A stretch of 53,877 bases of DNA from Corynebacterium sp. CNJ-954 (GTDB taxonomy: Bacteria; Actinomycetota; Actinomycetes; Mycobacteriales; Mycobacteriaceae): positions 1 through 53,877 of the forward strand of contig NZ_MKKI01000006.1 in assembly GCF_001942345.1 (NCBI RefSeq), in the 5' to 3' direction. The notes below the pieces were generated by a model. That model had not been told where the DNA came from. It was given only the letters and a program-made list of their open reading frames with translations, and did no database searches. Positions 19,103-27,909 of the stretch are shown here, piece after piece. The position numbers were made by a program, and so were the translations under genes. Position 1 is the stretch's first letter; the number at the start of each line of letters is the position of its first letter.

Positions 19103-20131
19103 TCAGTTCATCGGGTACTGGCTCTCGTCCCGCAGCGGCTCCACCAGCGGCATCGGCCGGTACTTGGTGCGTAGTTCGCGCAGCGTGGCGGCGTGCTGGG
19201 ACAGCCGCTTGTCCTCCGGGGTGGTGGGCGTGAACTGCCGGGCGGCCAGTGGGTTGCCGTCGATGTCCGTCGAGATGTAGGTCATTGACGCGTGGATGCC
19301 GACCGGCAGATTGCCGGTCCCCTCGCGCGGGTCACCGGCGCGCAGGTGCACCGACACAGACATGCTGCGCACGTCGGTGCGGATCACCCGGGCCTCGACC
19401 TCGACGAGATCGCCGATGTGTACGGGGCGGTAGAAGCGGAATCCTCCCGCGTAGACAGCCACGGTGCGCTCACCGGTCCACGCCGACGTGCAGGCGGACG
19501 CTGCTTCGTCGATCCACTCCATCGCAGTGCCACCGTGGACGTTCCCGCCCCAGTTGACGTCGGTGGGCTTGGCCATGAACCGGTGGGTCATGCGAGGCGC
19601 GGTGGTCGCCGCCGGATCGGAGGAGTAGCTCTGTTTCAGCATCTCCTCTTCGATCGCCTTGCGCAGCTGCACACGCGACAGGGCAGCCTGCTGGATCCGA
19701 ACGCCGGCCTCGGTCTCAGGCTCGAAATGGGGAACCTGCATCGACTTACGGTTCTCGTCCATGGCCACGAAGATCACGAGACAGTCGCACGCACGGGTGA
19801 AGACACCTTCCCGCGGATCCGCGGAGAGCACCTCGTTGACGATGTGCATGGAGGAACGACCCGTGTAGACGATGCGCGACCGGACCTCCACGATGTGGCC
19901 GGAAGGGATCGGGCGGGTGAAGTGGATGTGGCCCACATACGCCGTCACGCAGTACGCGCCGGACCAGCCGACGGCACAGGCATAGGCACCTTTGTCGATC
20001 CACTCCAGGACTCGACCGCCGTGGACACCCCGGGCACCCTGCATCAGGACGTCGGTCGGCGCCGCCATGAACCGGAGTGTCGTCTCCGACTGCAGCGTCC
20101 GCCCCTGCTCGTCTGCGCCTGTTACTGCCAC
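19103..20131 (-). CDS. Acyl-CoA thioesterase with two hotdog domains
   Basis: 342 residues formed of two tandem hotdog domains. Repeat one contains LMQGARGVHGGRVLEWIDK and HFTRPIPSGHIVEV; repeat two contains WGGNVHGGTAMEWIDEAAS and RFYRPVHIGDLVEVEARV. The (V)HGG...EWID pattern in both copies is the acyl-CoA hydrolase (YciA/BFIT-like) signature. Predicted to hydrolyse acyl-CoA in the cytoplasm; chain length is unknown. The GTG start has AAAGG about 8 bases upstream. Its stop shares a TGATCA palindrome with the convergent neighbour. Confidence 0.88.
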   Translation of the reverse strand: MAVTGADEQGRTLQSETTLRFMAAPTDVLMQGARGVHGGRVLEWIDKGAYACAVGWSGAYCVTAYVGHIHFTRPIPSGHIVEVRSRIVYTGRSSMHIVNEVLSADPREGVFTRACDCLVIFVAMDENRKSMQVPHFEPETEAGVRIQQAALSRVQLRKAIEEEMLKQSYSSDPAATTAPRMTHRFMAKPTDVNWGGNVHGGTAMEWIDEAASACTSAWTGERTVAVYAGGFRFYRPVHIGDLVEVEARVIRTDVRSMSVSVHLRAGDPREGTGNLPVGIHASMTYISTDIDGNPLAARQFTPTTPEDKRLSQHAATLRELRTKYRPMPLVEPLRDESQYPMN

Positions 20132-20201
20132 AATCTGCCTTTCGTCTCACTGGTGATGTCCAATATCCTACAGTCCGGGTTATCCCCGTATCATCGAGGT
20201 C

Positions 20202-20597
20202 ATGCCAGAGAGGTCGACGAAGACGACAGACCCCGCCGCAGTGCGGACGGCGCTGCTGGAGGTGTGGCCGTGGGTGAAGGATCCCGAGAATGAGCCCCGC
20301 CCGTCACGCAGTGCCGTAGCAGCCGCGGTGCGGCTCACGACCGCCCAGTTGGAGCAGGACGCCCCCGGGCACAGTGTCGAGGTGCGGGTGCCGCCCTTTG
20401 CCGCCGTCCAGTGTGTCGAAGGTTCGGTGCACCGACGGGGAACACCGCCGAACGTGGTCCAGTGTGATGCCCTGACGTGGCTGCGACTGGCCGGGGGAAT
20501 CATCGACGTCGACGGTGCCGTCGCCGCGGGTGCGGAGGTCTCAGGTGCACACGCAGGCGATGTATCGCACTGGATTCCCGTGGTCCGGGGTATCTGA
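20202..20597 (+). CDS. Sterol-carrier-like family protein (bacterial SCP-type)
   Basis: 131 residues, soluble. Core motifs VEVRVPPFAAVQC, HRRGTPPNVVQCDALTWLRLA and SGAHAGDVSHWIPVV match the actinobacterial SCP-like protein that sits before purF in M. tuberculosis (Rv0807, from memory). Biochemical role not established. TATCAT ends 7 bases before the ATG, suggesting a leaderless mRNA. The next gene here is purM, not purF. Confidence 0.75.
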   Translation: MPERSTKTTDPAAVRTALLEVWPWVKDPENEPRPSRSAVAAAVRLTTAQLEQDAPGHSVEVRVPPFAAVQCVEGSVHRRGTPPNVVQCDALTWLRLAGGIIDVDGAVAAGAEVSGAHAGDVSHWIPVVRGI

Positions 20598-20623
20598 GTA
20601 GGAGGATCAGACACCGCACCGGG

Positions 20624-20659
20624 TAGGCTGGGTTCGGCTAAATGCAGGAGAATCCTGCA
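20624..20659 (+). promoter_or_regulatory. purM promoter -10 and leader inverted repeat
   Basis: TAGGCT (20624-20629) is a plausible -10. The leader then holds a perfect inverted repeat TGCAGGA-gaa-TCCTGCA (20643-20659), about 30 bases before the purM start. It could be a small hairpin or an operator; the binding factor is unknown. Confidence 0.35.
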
Positions 20660-20690
20660 CGACAATCACCGCGAGTGAAGGCGTATTACT

Positions 20691-21791
20691 TTGACTGACC
20701 TGACCGATCCCCGCGACAACTCCGGCGGCGCCAGCTACGCTGCCGCCGGCGTGGACATCGAGGCCGGCGACCGTGCCGTCGAGATGTTCGCGCCCCTGGC
20801 CAAGAAAGCCACCCGGCCCGAGGTCCGGGGCGGGCTCGGTGGATTCGCCGGCCTGTTCGCCCTCGGGGACTACGACAAGCCCCTCCTGGCCTCAGGTTCC
20901 GACGGCGTCGGGACGAAGCTCGCGGTGGCCCAGGCCATGAACAAACACGACACCATCGGCCGCGACCTGGTCGCCATGGTCGTCGACGATCTGGTGGTCT
21001 GCGGCGCTGAGCCGCTGTTCCTGCAGGACTACATCGCCATCGGCAAGGTCGTGCCGGAGCACGTCGCCGAGATCGTCTCCGGTATCGCCGCCGGCTGCAT
21101 CGACGCTGGTTGTGCCCTCCTCGGCGGGGAGACCGCAGAGCACCCCGGGCTGATGGAGCCCGGCGAGTACGACGTCTCCGCGACCGCCGTCGGCGTCGTC
21201 GAGGAAGCCAAGTTGCTGGGGCCCGACCGGGTGCGGCACGGTGACGTCGTCATCGGCATGGCCAGCTCCGGACTCCACTCCAACGGATACAGCCTCGCCC
21301 GCCACGTCCTCCTCGAGAAGGCTGGTCTGGAACTCGACGGTTACGTCTCCGACTTCGGGCGCACCCTCGGTGAGGAACTGCTGGAGCCGACGAAGATCTA
21401 CGCGCTCGACTGCCTCGCCCTCGCAGCCGAGTGCGACGTCCACACCTACTCCCACGTCACCGGAGGTGGCCTGGCCGCCAACCTGGCCCGTGTCATCCCC
21501 GAGGGGCTCGTCGCCGAGCTCAATCGCGGTTCCTGGGAGCCCGCCCCGGTGTTCCGCACCATTGCCCAGCTGGGCAAGGTATCGCAGGACGAGATGGAGA
21601 AGACCTTCAACATGGGCGTCGGCATGGTGGCCGTCGTCGGTGAGGACGATGCGGAGCGTGCGCTCGCCATGCTCACCGCCCGCCACATCGACGCCTGGAA
21701 TCTGGGCCATGTCCGGCTGGCGGCTGAGGACGGCTCGGAGAACGAGTCCGCCGCCCGCGCGGAACTGGTGGGGGAGTACCCGCGCACCTGA
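20691..21791 (+). CDS. purM: Phosphoribosylformylglycinamidine cyclo-ligase
   Basis: AIR synthetase closing the imidazole ring of FGAM, 366 residues. Motifs: SYAAAGVDIEAGDRAVE, ASGSDGVGTKLAVAQ, VVDDLVVCGAEPLFLQDYIA, GCALLGGETAEHPGLM and GLHSNGYSLAR, all typical. The start is TTG, with GTGAAGG about 13 bases upstream; no better ATG or GTG precedes SYAAAG. It usually follows purF in this phylum, but only 93 bases separate it from the SCP-like gene here. A stem-loop follows the stop. Confidence 0.95.
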   Translation: MTDLTDPRDNSGGASYAAAGVDIEAGDRAVEMFAPLAKKATRPEVRGGLGGFAGLFALGDYDKPLLASGSDGVGTKLAVAQAMNKHDTIGRDLVAMVVDDLVVCGAEPLFLQDYIAIGKVVPEHVAEIVSGIAAGCIDAGCALLGGETAEHPGLMEPGEYDVSATAVGVVEEAKLLGPDRVRHGDVVIGMASSGLHSNGYSLARHVLLEKAGLELDGYVSDFGRTLGEELLEPTKIYALDCLALAAECDVHTYSHVTGGGLAANLARVIPEGLVAELNRGSWEPAPVFRTIAQLGKVSQDEMEKTFNMGVGMVAVVGEDDAERALAMLTARHIDAWNLGHVRLAAEDGSENESAARAELVGEYPRT

Positions 21792-21804
21792 CGTGGGCGG
21801 GCCG

Positions 21805-21832
21805 GGGCGGTTTCCGGGTACGGAAGCCGCCC
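21805..21832 (+). terminator. Terminator after purM
   Basis: GGGCGGTTTCCG and CGGAAGCCGCCC pair over 12 positions (one G-T) around the loop GGTA, 14 bases after the purM stop. The following TCTGTCCGTTGT is only moderately T-rich. Confidence 0.7.
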
Positions 21833-21901
21833 TCTGTCCGTTGTCGGGGTACGCGAAAACCGGCGTCCGGGTCGGTCCACATCGCTGATTCAGCGGTATG
21901 G

Positions 21902-21919
21902 ACCGGCGCAGGCGCCGGT
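21902..21919 (-). terminator. Hairpin downstream of the DUF3073 gene
   Basis: ACCGGCGC-AG-GCGCCGGT is a perfect GC-rich palindrome about 30 bases past the stop of the minus-strand DUF3073 gene. A second imperfect stem (GTCCA ... TGGAC) lies just beyond. No T-run is seen, so termination is inferred. Confidence 0.45.
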
Positions 21920-21950
21920 GTTCACTGCATGAAAGGACGGAGAAGGGCCG

Positions 21951-22130
21951 TCAGCGACCCTCGTCCTCCTCGGCACTCCAGTCGTCCCACTCCTCGTAGT
22001 CGTCCTCGGTGGAATGCCCACTCTCAGTGGACAGCTCACGCTGGAGACTCTCGAGATCCATGTCTGGAGAGCTGTACTTGAGCTGACGGGCAACCTTGGT
22101 TTGCTTTGCCTTGGCACGGCCGCGACCCAT
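21951..22130 (-). CDS. DUF3073 small acidic-tailed protein
   Basis: 59 residues starting MGRGRAKAKQTKVARQLKY, the invariant basic N-terminus of DUF3073. An acidic tail DDYEEWDDWSAEEDEG follows. The split of charges suggests nucleic-acid or protein binding, but no function is established. I chose the ATG at 22130 because the family always starts there and GAGGGGG lies 8 bases before it; a frame open 57 bases further upstream is not part of the family. Same position next to purM as in mycobacteria. Confidence 0.85.
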   Translation of the reverse strand: MGRGRAKAKQTKVARQLKYSSPDMDLESLQRELSTESGHSTEDDYEEWDDWSAEEDEGR

Positions 22131-22295
22131 GGCCTGACCCCCTCGGGTTGTCAATGGAGCAGCCAGGGATTTGAGCTGCTCTCGCATCTTTCAGTGATTC
22201 TGTTCTGTCCCCACCATAGCGGGTGTAGGCGCAGTTGTCAGAACCAGACCCGCCCTGAATCGCGTGCCATCACTGTATGCGCAGGTGAATGCCGG

Positions 22296-23525
22296 TCAGA
22301 TTTTTCCCCTCAGTCTGTCCACCGCGGCGCGGCCCGGTCGAACGGTGTTGTCGACGACGATGTCGTCCGGGTCCACGGCGGCATCGACGCCGTCGACGGT
22401 CAACGGGGGAGCCTCGTGCCCACCCGTCTCACGGTCCGCCGCGAGCTTCTCGATGACCTGCCGTTTCACGAGTGCCAGTGCCACCGGTCCGTCGTCAGCG
22501 TCCTGGACGGTGAGTCCGATCCGTCCGACGCTCCGCGTGCCCGCGAGCACTGCCGCACCGACCTCGGGCAGCGCCTGCCCGGAGCCGTCCAGTTGCAGCA
22601 CCACCAGCTGTCGTGGGGGGCGACCCAGATTATGCACGCGGGAGACCGTCTCCTGGCCCCGGTAGCATCCCTTGTTCAGGTGCACCGCCGACGTGGTCGG
22701 GCCGTCGTCCGCACGTGCCAGCTGCGTGGCTCCGTGTGCGCTCGGGGTATCGCCACCGATGAAACCGGGCACCTCGTGCGGTATCACCCGCTCATCGGTG
22801 TCGATGCCGAGCAGTGGTCGGCGGTCACGGATCCGCAACGCGTCCGCAGCCCAACCGCCGACCGGCTGGGCCCCTGCCGAGACCAGAGCGTCCCAGCAGG
22901 CTGCCAGCCCCGCGGTGTCGACCCATACGTCGGTCACGGGGTGCCCGCCGAGGGTGCGGACCGTCCAGTACCGGGCGGAAGCCGCCGAGCCCCCGGCCAG
23001 CCCCGAGACTCCCTCGGGAACACCTGTGCCGGCGGCAGCGGCAGGTGACGCGTCCGGGTTGACCACGCTGATGAGCGACAGCTCGGGCGTCGAGACCTCG
23101 ACCTGTGACCAGAACACCATCCTGGACAGGAAGTCAGCCAGAGCCGTGGCATCCGAGTCCCCCGGAGCGTCCAACAGGAATGTGCCGTCGGCCACGGCGG
23201 AGATCCCGAAAGCGTGCTCGACACGTCCCTGGACGTCAAGGATCAGGCCGTGCGTCGACGAACCCACCGTCATGGCGTCGACCTTCTGGGAGATGAGGTC
23301 GTTCAGCCAGGTGGCGGCATCCGGCCCTGTCACCATGATCGCCGTGTGCGACCACCCGTCGATGACCCCGGTGCCACCCTCGTCCACGAGCGACTGCTCG
23401 ATGAGCGGCCGTCCGTAGTGCCTCGCCGTAGCCACCAGGAGTCCCTGGTGCCCCTCGAAGCCTGAACCATCTTCCGTGCTTGCCCCTGGAACGTGGTCGA
23501 CCAGGGGGCTGTGCGTCTGACTCAC
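22296..23525 (-). CDS. ygfZ: YgfZ/GcvT-domain folate-binding protein
   Basis: 409 residues from the GTG at 23525. Similar to the folate-binding protein that supports repair or assembly of iron-sulfur clusters. The YgfZ signature NKGCYRGQETVSRVHN with its conserved Cys is present near residue 260, and the GcvT-like N-terminus includes ATWLNDLISQKV. The frame is open much further upstream, across pabC on the other strand, but TAGGCT ends 7 bases before this GTG and marks a leaderless start. Divergent from pabC with 60 bases between the two starts. Confidence 0.85.
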   Translation of the reverse strand: MSQTHSPLVDHVPGASTEDGSGFEGHQGLLVATARHYGRPLIEQSLVDEGGTGVIDGWSHTAIMVTGPDAATWLNDLISQKVDAMTVGSSTHGLILDVQGRVEHAFGISAVADGTFLLDAPGDSDATALADFLSRMVFWSQVEVSTPELSLISVVNPDASPAAAAGTGVPEGVSGLAGGSAASARYWTVRTLGGHPVTDVWVDTAGLAACWDALVSAGAQPVGGWAADALRIRDRRPLLGIDTDERVIPHEVPGFIGGDTPSAHGATQLARADDGPTTSAVHLNKGCYRGQETVSRVHNLGRPPRQLVVLQLDGSGQALPEVGAAVLAGTRSVGRIGLTVQDADDGPVALALVKRQVIEKLAADRETGGHEAPPLTVDGVDAAVDPDDIVVDNTVRPGRAAVDRLRGKI

Positions 23526-23585
23526 ACCAACCAGCCTAGTACCGATCGGGCCCCGTGTCAGGGGCGAACCCCTACACTGGTCGCC

Positions 23586-24482
23586 ATGACTGCCGCGAAC
23601 ACCGCCGAGAACCCCCGTGACATCGCCGTCGACGTCCGCCCCGCAGCGGACCTGCCGCCGGAGGTCATCGACGCGACCGTGCCCGTGATGTACATCGACG
23701 ATCTGGCGGCCCGACGCGGCGACGGCATCTTCGAGACCATGATGGTGCGGGCCGGACGCGTCCGGAATCTCGACCTCCACCGGGACCGTTTCGTCCGGGG
23801 TGCGTCACTGCTCGATCTGCCGGCTCCGGACGTCGACCGGTGGGTGCAGGCCACCGACATGGCGTTGTCCGCGTGGGAGGACCTCGGTGGCGGGGAGGCG
23901 GCTCTGCGGTGGATGTACTCGAGGGGGCGTGAGTCGACCGGCAGAGTGACCGGGTGGGTGACGGTCAGCGCCGAGTCGCCCTCCGCGGTGCGCCAGCGCG
24001 AGCAGGGGGTACGGGTCATGACCGCACACCGGGGTTTCAGTCTCAGCATCTCCGACGACTCACCCTGGGCGTTGGTGGGGGCGAAGACGCTGTCCTACGC
24101 GATGAACATGGCTGCTCTCCGACACGCGGCCTCGCAGGGGTTGGACGACGTCATTTTCATCGGTGACGACGACCGCGTCCTGGAGGGCCCCACCTCCACG
24201 GTGGTCGCGGTGACCGGCAGGACGATGGTCACCCCGAGCCAGCAGGCGGGCGTCCTTCCCGGTACCACCCAGGCGGCGTTGTTCGCACTGGCACGCCGGA
24301 ACGGATGGGAGACGGAGCAGCGACCGTTGACGGTGGCGGACCTGAGGGCCGCCGACGGCGTCTGGCTGGTGTCCTCGGTGCGTATCCACGCCAGGGTCAC
24401 CGAACTGGACGGGGTGGAGTTGCCTCGACCCGCGGTCGCTGACGACGTCGAGGCGATGGCCGTCGAGGCGGCCACTGCCTGA
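23586..24482 (+). CDS. pabC: Aminodeoxychorismate lyase (class IV PLP aminotransferase fold)
   Basis: 298 residues. Converts 4-amino-4-deoxychorismate to p-aminobenzoate for folate; partner of the PabAB gene at 43.3 kb. Motifs: RRGDGIFETMMVRAGRV at the N-terminus, the PLP lysine in VGAKTLSYAMNM, LEGPTSTVVAV and VLPGTTQAAL. Branched-chain or D-amino acid aminotransferases share the fold, so the exact substrate is inferred. TACACT ends 7 bases before the ATG at 23586; an upstream in-frame ATG is rejected because it precedes the promoter. Confidence 0.8.
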   Translation: MTAANTAENPRDIAVDVRPAADLPPEVIDATVPVMYIDDLAARRGDGIFETMMVRAGRVRNLDLHRDRFVRGASLLDLPAPDVDRWVQATDMALSAWEDLGGGEAALRWMYSRGRESTGRVTGWVTVSAESPSAVRQREQGVRVMTAHRGFSLSISDDSPWALVGAKTLSYAMNMAALRHAASQGLDDVIFIGDDDRVLEGPTSTVVAVTGRTMVTPSQQAGVLPGTTQAALFALARRNGWETEQRPLTVADLRAADGVWLVSSVRIHARVTELDGVELPRPAVADDVEAMAVEAATA

Positions 24483-24510
24483 GCGGGAACCCCCGACGGT
24501 TACCGGACGG

Positions 24511-25167
24511 CTACCCGATGACGCGCGACAGCTCGGCGGACATCCAGGGAGCCAGCTCCCCGCTGCCGCCGTCCGCCGCGTCCGCTGCGTTCGCCATGCG
24601 CTCATCGACCCAGCCGAGGTTGTTGTTCGGCATCAGCCCGTAGAGACGCTTACCGGGGCCGAAAGCACGAGGGCCGGTCTCGGACGCCAGGGTCGAGGCG
24701 CTCTCGAGCTCCCAGGCACGCTCGGTGCGCGGGCGACCGTACATGACCTCCACGACACCTGTGCTGTGCACGGCGAGGAACTCGATGTCGTCGTTCTCGC
24801 TGATGCGGAGGAAACCGGTCTCCCGGACGTCCTGGCCGGTGGCCTCGCCCTTGTCGTCGAGGCGCCAGATCCGCGAGTTGTAGCTGATGTAATTCTCGCC
24901 GTCGTGGGCGAAGACGATCTGCTGGCCGAACGCGTACTCGTCGGAGCCTCCGACGGGGGAGGCGTGGCCTTCGCCCCGCCACACGCCGACGAGCGGCAGC
25001 AGCGCCAGGAGCCCGTCGTGCAGGTTCGGCCCCTGACGGAGGTTGGCGGTGTCCTCGGCGACGGGGAGGTCACCGATGGTGGGGATGTTGCGCCCGGCGG
25101 TCTGCTTGGCCTGCTCTTCCGCGCGGGCGACGGCCTCGTTACCTGAAATGGGGTTGTCGCTAGTCAT
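24511..25167 (-). CDS. FABP-like / nitrobindin-family protein
   Basis: 218 residues, a beta-barrel of the THAP4/nitrobindin family. The signature LVGVWRGEGHASP lies near residue 60, followed by FGQQIVFAHDGENYISYNSR and ETGFLRIS. True nitrobindins bind haem through a His near the C-terminus. Here the tail ends WMSAELSRVIG with no His, as recalled for the M. tuberculosis paralogue Rv0813c, so haem binding is doubtful. Family members are annotated as peroxynitrite isomerases. TACGCT ends 7 bases before the ATG. Confidence 0.8.
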   Translation of the reverse strand: MTSDNPISGNEAVARAEEQAKQTAGRNIPTIGDLPVAEDTANLRQGPNLHDGLLALLPLVGVWRGEGHASPVGGSDEYAFGQQIVFAHDGENYISYNSRIWRLDDKGEATGQDVRETGFLRISENDDIEFLAVHSTGVVEVMYGRPRTERAWELESASTLASETGPRAFGPGKRLYGLMPNNNLGWVDERMANAADAADGGSGELAPWMSAELSRVIG

Positions 25168-25197
25168 GTCTGACAGCGTACCGGGTCGCCCCGGGGA

Positions 25198-26052
25198 TCA
25201 GAGTCCCGCCTGCTCGTCCTCGTTCAGCGGGCCCGACTGCGGTGCCAGGTCCGCCACGCTGACGCGTGTGTAGTTCTGCTCTGCCTCGATGAACAATGTT
25301 CCGCCGGCGGTGTACACCCGTCGCGGGGGGCTGCGGAACGGCAGGTTCTCGCCGGGAAGCTCCAGCGTGAAGGCGTCCAGGACCCGCTCGGTGACGTCGT
25401 GGTCCAGGTCATCGGGGGAGGCGGAGTTCGGGGTGTCGGTGATCTCCGTCGGTGTCAGGTAGACGTCGCCCTGCCACACACGCAGACGGACCCCGACCTC
25501 GTAGCGTCCGGAGTCCTCGTCCGGCAGGCCGTCGGGAGAGCCGGAGAGGTATGCCTCGGTCTCCCAGCCGCCGGTCGGGGAGGAGTCGTCCTGGGACGCC
25601 AGCCCGAGGTCGTCGATGCCCATACGGTCGCCGAGCTCGACGGTGTCCATCTGGATGCGGGTGAAGACCTCGCGCGCCGGGGCGTCGGTGAAGTCCCCTG
25701 ACAACACGGCGTCCTTGCCCAGCGTGATCTTCGTGGCGGAGGAGGACACCGTCACCCGTCCGAATCCCGGGATCTCCACGTCCGTGGACTCCACCTGGAT
25801 CGACGGCACCTCGTGGGTGAAGACGGCGGCGAGGTAGGGAAGCCCGGTCACCTGGACGTGGGGAGGCGTGGCCAGGTGTGACTCCCGGAAGATCCGGTCC
25901 GAGATCTTCTTCTCCACCCGCGCGGCCACCAGGCTGTCCGCCACCACGGCGACTCCGAGAGTCGCCGCGAGCACGGCGACCACGATCAGGACGACGGTCG
26001 TCACCGTCCGTCGGGGGCGGCGTCCTGTGCTCTGGCGGGTGGTCTCGGTCAC
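25198..26052 (-). CDS. DUF2993 (LmeA-like) membrane-anchored protein
   Basis: 284 residues from the GTG at 26052. A basic N-terminus (RRPRRTV) precedes one membrane segment VVLIVVAVLAATLGVAVV. The extracytoplasmic domain then has SLVAARVEKKISDRIF and VTGLPYLAAVFTHEVPSI, the DUF2993 pattern. The mycobacterial member LmeA acts in lipomannan elongation; that role is inferred here. A longer reading starts 45 bases upstream, but TATGCT ends 6 bases before this GTG, so a leaderless start is preferred. Confidence 0.8.
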   Translation of the reverse strand: MTETTRQSTGRRPRRTVTTVVLIVVAVLAATLGVAVVADSLVAARVEKKISDRIFRESHLATPPHVQVTGLPYLAAVFTHEVPSIQVESTDVEIPGFGRVTVSSSATKITLGKDAVLSGDFTDAPAREVFTRIQMDTVELGDRMGIDDLGLASQDDSSPTGGWETEAYLSGSPDGLPDEDSGRYEVGVRLRVWQGDVYLTPTEITDTPNSASPDDLDHDVTERVLDAFTLELPGENLPFRSPPRRVYTAGGTLFIEAEQNYTRVSVADLAPQSGPLNEDEQAGL

Positions 26053-26228
26053 CGCCCCAGCATACAAAGCGGTGGGGGCTGCGCCGAATGAGTGCATTGT
26101 TACGTCTTCGTTTCGATGCTGTTGCAGTGGTCGGTCGCCGGGATTGTGCAGGTCCGGCCGGTGTAAAGTGGTGACGGTGCCGGAGCGGAGCGTTCCCGGC
26201 GAGACACACCGAAGGAAGGACGACGGCC

Positions 26229-26909
26229 GTGAAACTGACCGTGCTCTCTGACAAAGATGAGGTCTCAGAGGTGCTTCCGTCGCTGGCCCTGCTGTCCCAT
26301 GAGGTGGTGCTCCTCCCGCCGGCGCCGGGGTCCGTCAAGGAGATCGGCGGCGCCGAGGTCGTGATGATCGACGTCACCGGAAGCAACCTTCTGGGCGCCA
26401 GGGACCTCTGCCGGTCGGTCGCTGCCGCGTACCCGACGTTGCCGGTGTCCGTCGCCATCGAGGAGACCAGTGTCATCGCCCTGGACGGCTCGTGGGCGGT
26501 GGACGACTTCCTTCTCCCCTCGGCGACCCCGACAGAGGTCGACGCGCGCCTGCGGATGTTGATGACGAGGCGTCCCGTCCCCGTCGAGGAGGCCGAGGAC
26601 AGCCAGGTCGCCACCATCGGCGGTCTGATCGTCGACGAGGTCACCTATGTCGCACGTGTCGAGGGTCGCCCACTGGACCTGACGTACAAGGAGTTCGAGC
26701 TGCTGTACTTCCTGGTCAAGCATGCTGGGCGGGTCTTCAGCCGTGAGCAGCTCCTGCAGGACGTGTGGGGTTACGACTATTTCGGAGGAACCCGTACCGT
26801 CGACGTGCACGTGCGTCGACTGCGGGCGAAGCTCGGTCACGAGTACGAGAAGGTCATCGCCACGGTGCGTAATGTGGGGTACAAAGCTGTGGAACTCGAC
26901 GCCCCCTGA
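26229..26909 (+). CDS. OmpR-type winged-helix regulator, GlnR-like orphan
   Basis: 226 residues: a divergent receiver-like N-terminal domain (AEVVMIDVTGSNLLGARDL near residue 45) and a C-terminal winged helix (LDLTYKEFELLYFLVKH, FSREQLLQDVWGY, GTRTVDVHVRRLRAKLG). No histidine kinase is adjacent, and the receiver lacks the usual acidic cluster at its start, so it looks like a phosphorylation-independent orphan of the GlnR type (Rv0818 position). Targets are unknown; corynebacterial nitrogen control is mainly by AmtR. GTG start with AAGGAAGGACG upstream. It is followed 11 bases later by mshD. Confidence 0.82.
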   Translation: MKLTVLSDKDEVSEVLPSLALLSHEVVLLPPAPGSVKEIGGAEVVMIDVTGSNLLGARDLCRSVAAAYPTLPVSVAIEETSVIALDGSWAVDDFLLPSATPTEVDARLRMLMTRRPVPVEEAEDSQVATIGGLIVDEVTYVARVEGRPLDLTYKEFELLYFLVKHAGRVFSREQLLQDVWGYDYFGGTRTVDVHVRRLRAKLGHEYEKVIATVRNVGYKAVELDAP

Positions 26910-26920
26910 GGAGAGCCGCG

Positions 26921-27892
26921 ATGAACGCGAAGAACAAGCCGCTGAACCCTGTGCACCGGGAGTTCTTCCCCGATGATGCCGCGCGGGACGACGGGACCGC
27001 CGAACAGATCCGGAGCCTTCTCGCCGCCGTCGAAGAGGCGGACGGAGTACCGGCGTACAGCGAGGCGTTCCTGCGCAGTATCGAGGTGGGTGAGGACGGC
27101 TACCGTCACCTGACCGCCGAGGTCGACGGACAACTCGTCGGGGTGGTGTCGGTGAACCCGTCCTACGTCGCCGAACTGGCCGTCCACCCGGATGCCCGTC
27201 GCCGTGGAGTGGCGACCGGGATGCTGCGGGAGATAGGTCGCCACCTGGATGTCGAGCGCCAGCTCAGCGTCTGGTCGCACGGCGACCTGGACTCGGCGAG
27301 GAACTTCGCCGACGGTCGGCGCGCGAGGACCGTGCGGGAACTGCTGAAAATGTCGGTCGACTGCACCGACGCCGACCGCCGGACCACACTGCTCGCCGGA
27401 CGGGACGAGGCGAAAGCCACCGTGGAGCGCGAAGGGCTGACCGTCCTGGACTACCCCGCGGCGTGCGAGGCATTCGGGGTGGAGCATGTCGACACCGAAT
27501 GGCTCCGGGTGAACAACGAGGCGTTCGCATGGCACCCGGAACAGGGTGGCTGGGACCTGGGGAAGTTGGAGGAGGCACGCAGCGCGGACTGGTTCGACCC
27601 GAACGGTGTGATCTTCCTCTTCGACGACCGTGAGTGCCTGGGTTTCCACTGGACGAAACGTCCCGACGGCGACCCGCACGGGGAGGTCTACGTGGTGTGC
27701 CTGGCTGACGCCGCACGCGGCCGCGGCCTCGGTGGACCGGTCACCCTGCTCGGGATCGGGTACCTGCTCGACGGTGGTGCGGATGCAGTGGACCTCTACG
27801 TGGAGGGCGACAACGTTCCGGCGGTGGCAACCTACCGGCGTCTCGGGTTCGACGTCGTGCACCGGGACGTGGTCTACCGGGGCCTGATCTGA
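26921..27892 (+). CDS. mshD: Mycothiol synthase
   Basis: Acetyl-CoA-dependent last step of mycothiol synthesis, 323 residues with two GNAT domains. Domain 1 has YVAELAVHPDARRRGVATGM (about residues 83-102). Domain 2 has EVYVVCLADAARGRGLGGPV and a C-terminal VDLYVEGDNVPAVATYRRLG. Both acetyl-CoA loops are recognisable, though the second (RGRGLG) is the better one, as in MshD. GAGGAGAG lies 5 bases before the ATG, and the gene is probably co-transcribed with the regulator upstream. Confidence 0.9.
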   Translation: MNAKNKPLNPVHREFFPDDAARDDGTAEQIRSLLAAVEEADGVPAYSEAFLRSIEVGEDGYRHLTAEVDGQLVGVVSVNPSYVAELAVHPDARRRGVATGMLREIGRHLDVERQLSVWSHGDLDSARNFADGRRARTVRELLKMSVDCTDADRRTTLLAGRDEAKATVEREGLTVLDYPAACEAFGVEHVDTEWLRVNNEAFAWHPEQGGWDLGKLEEARSADWFDPNGVIFLFDDRECLGFHWTKRPDGDPHGEVYVVCLADAARGRGLGGPVTLLGIGYLLDGGADAVDLYVEGDNVPAVATYRRLGFDVVHRDVVYRGLI

Positions 27893-27909
27893 CCGGTACC
27901 CGCCGGAGT

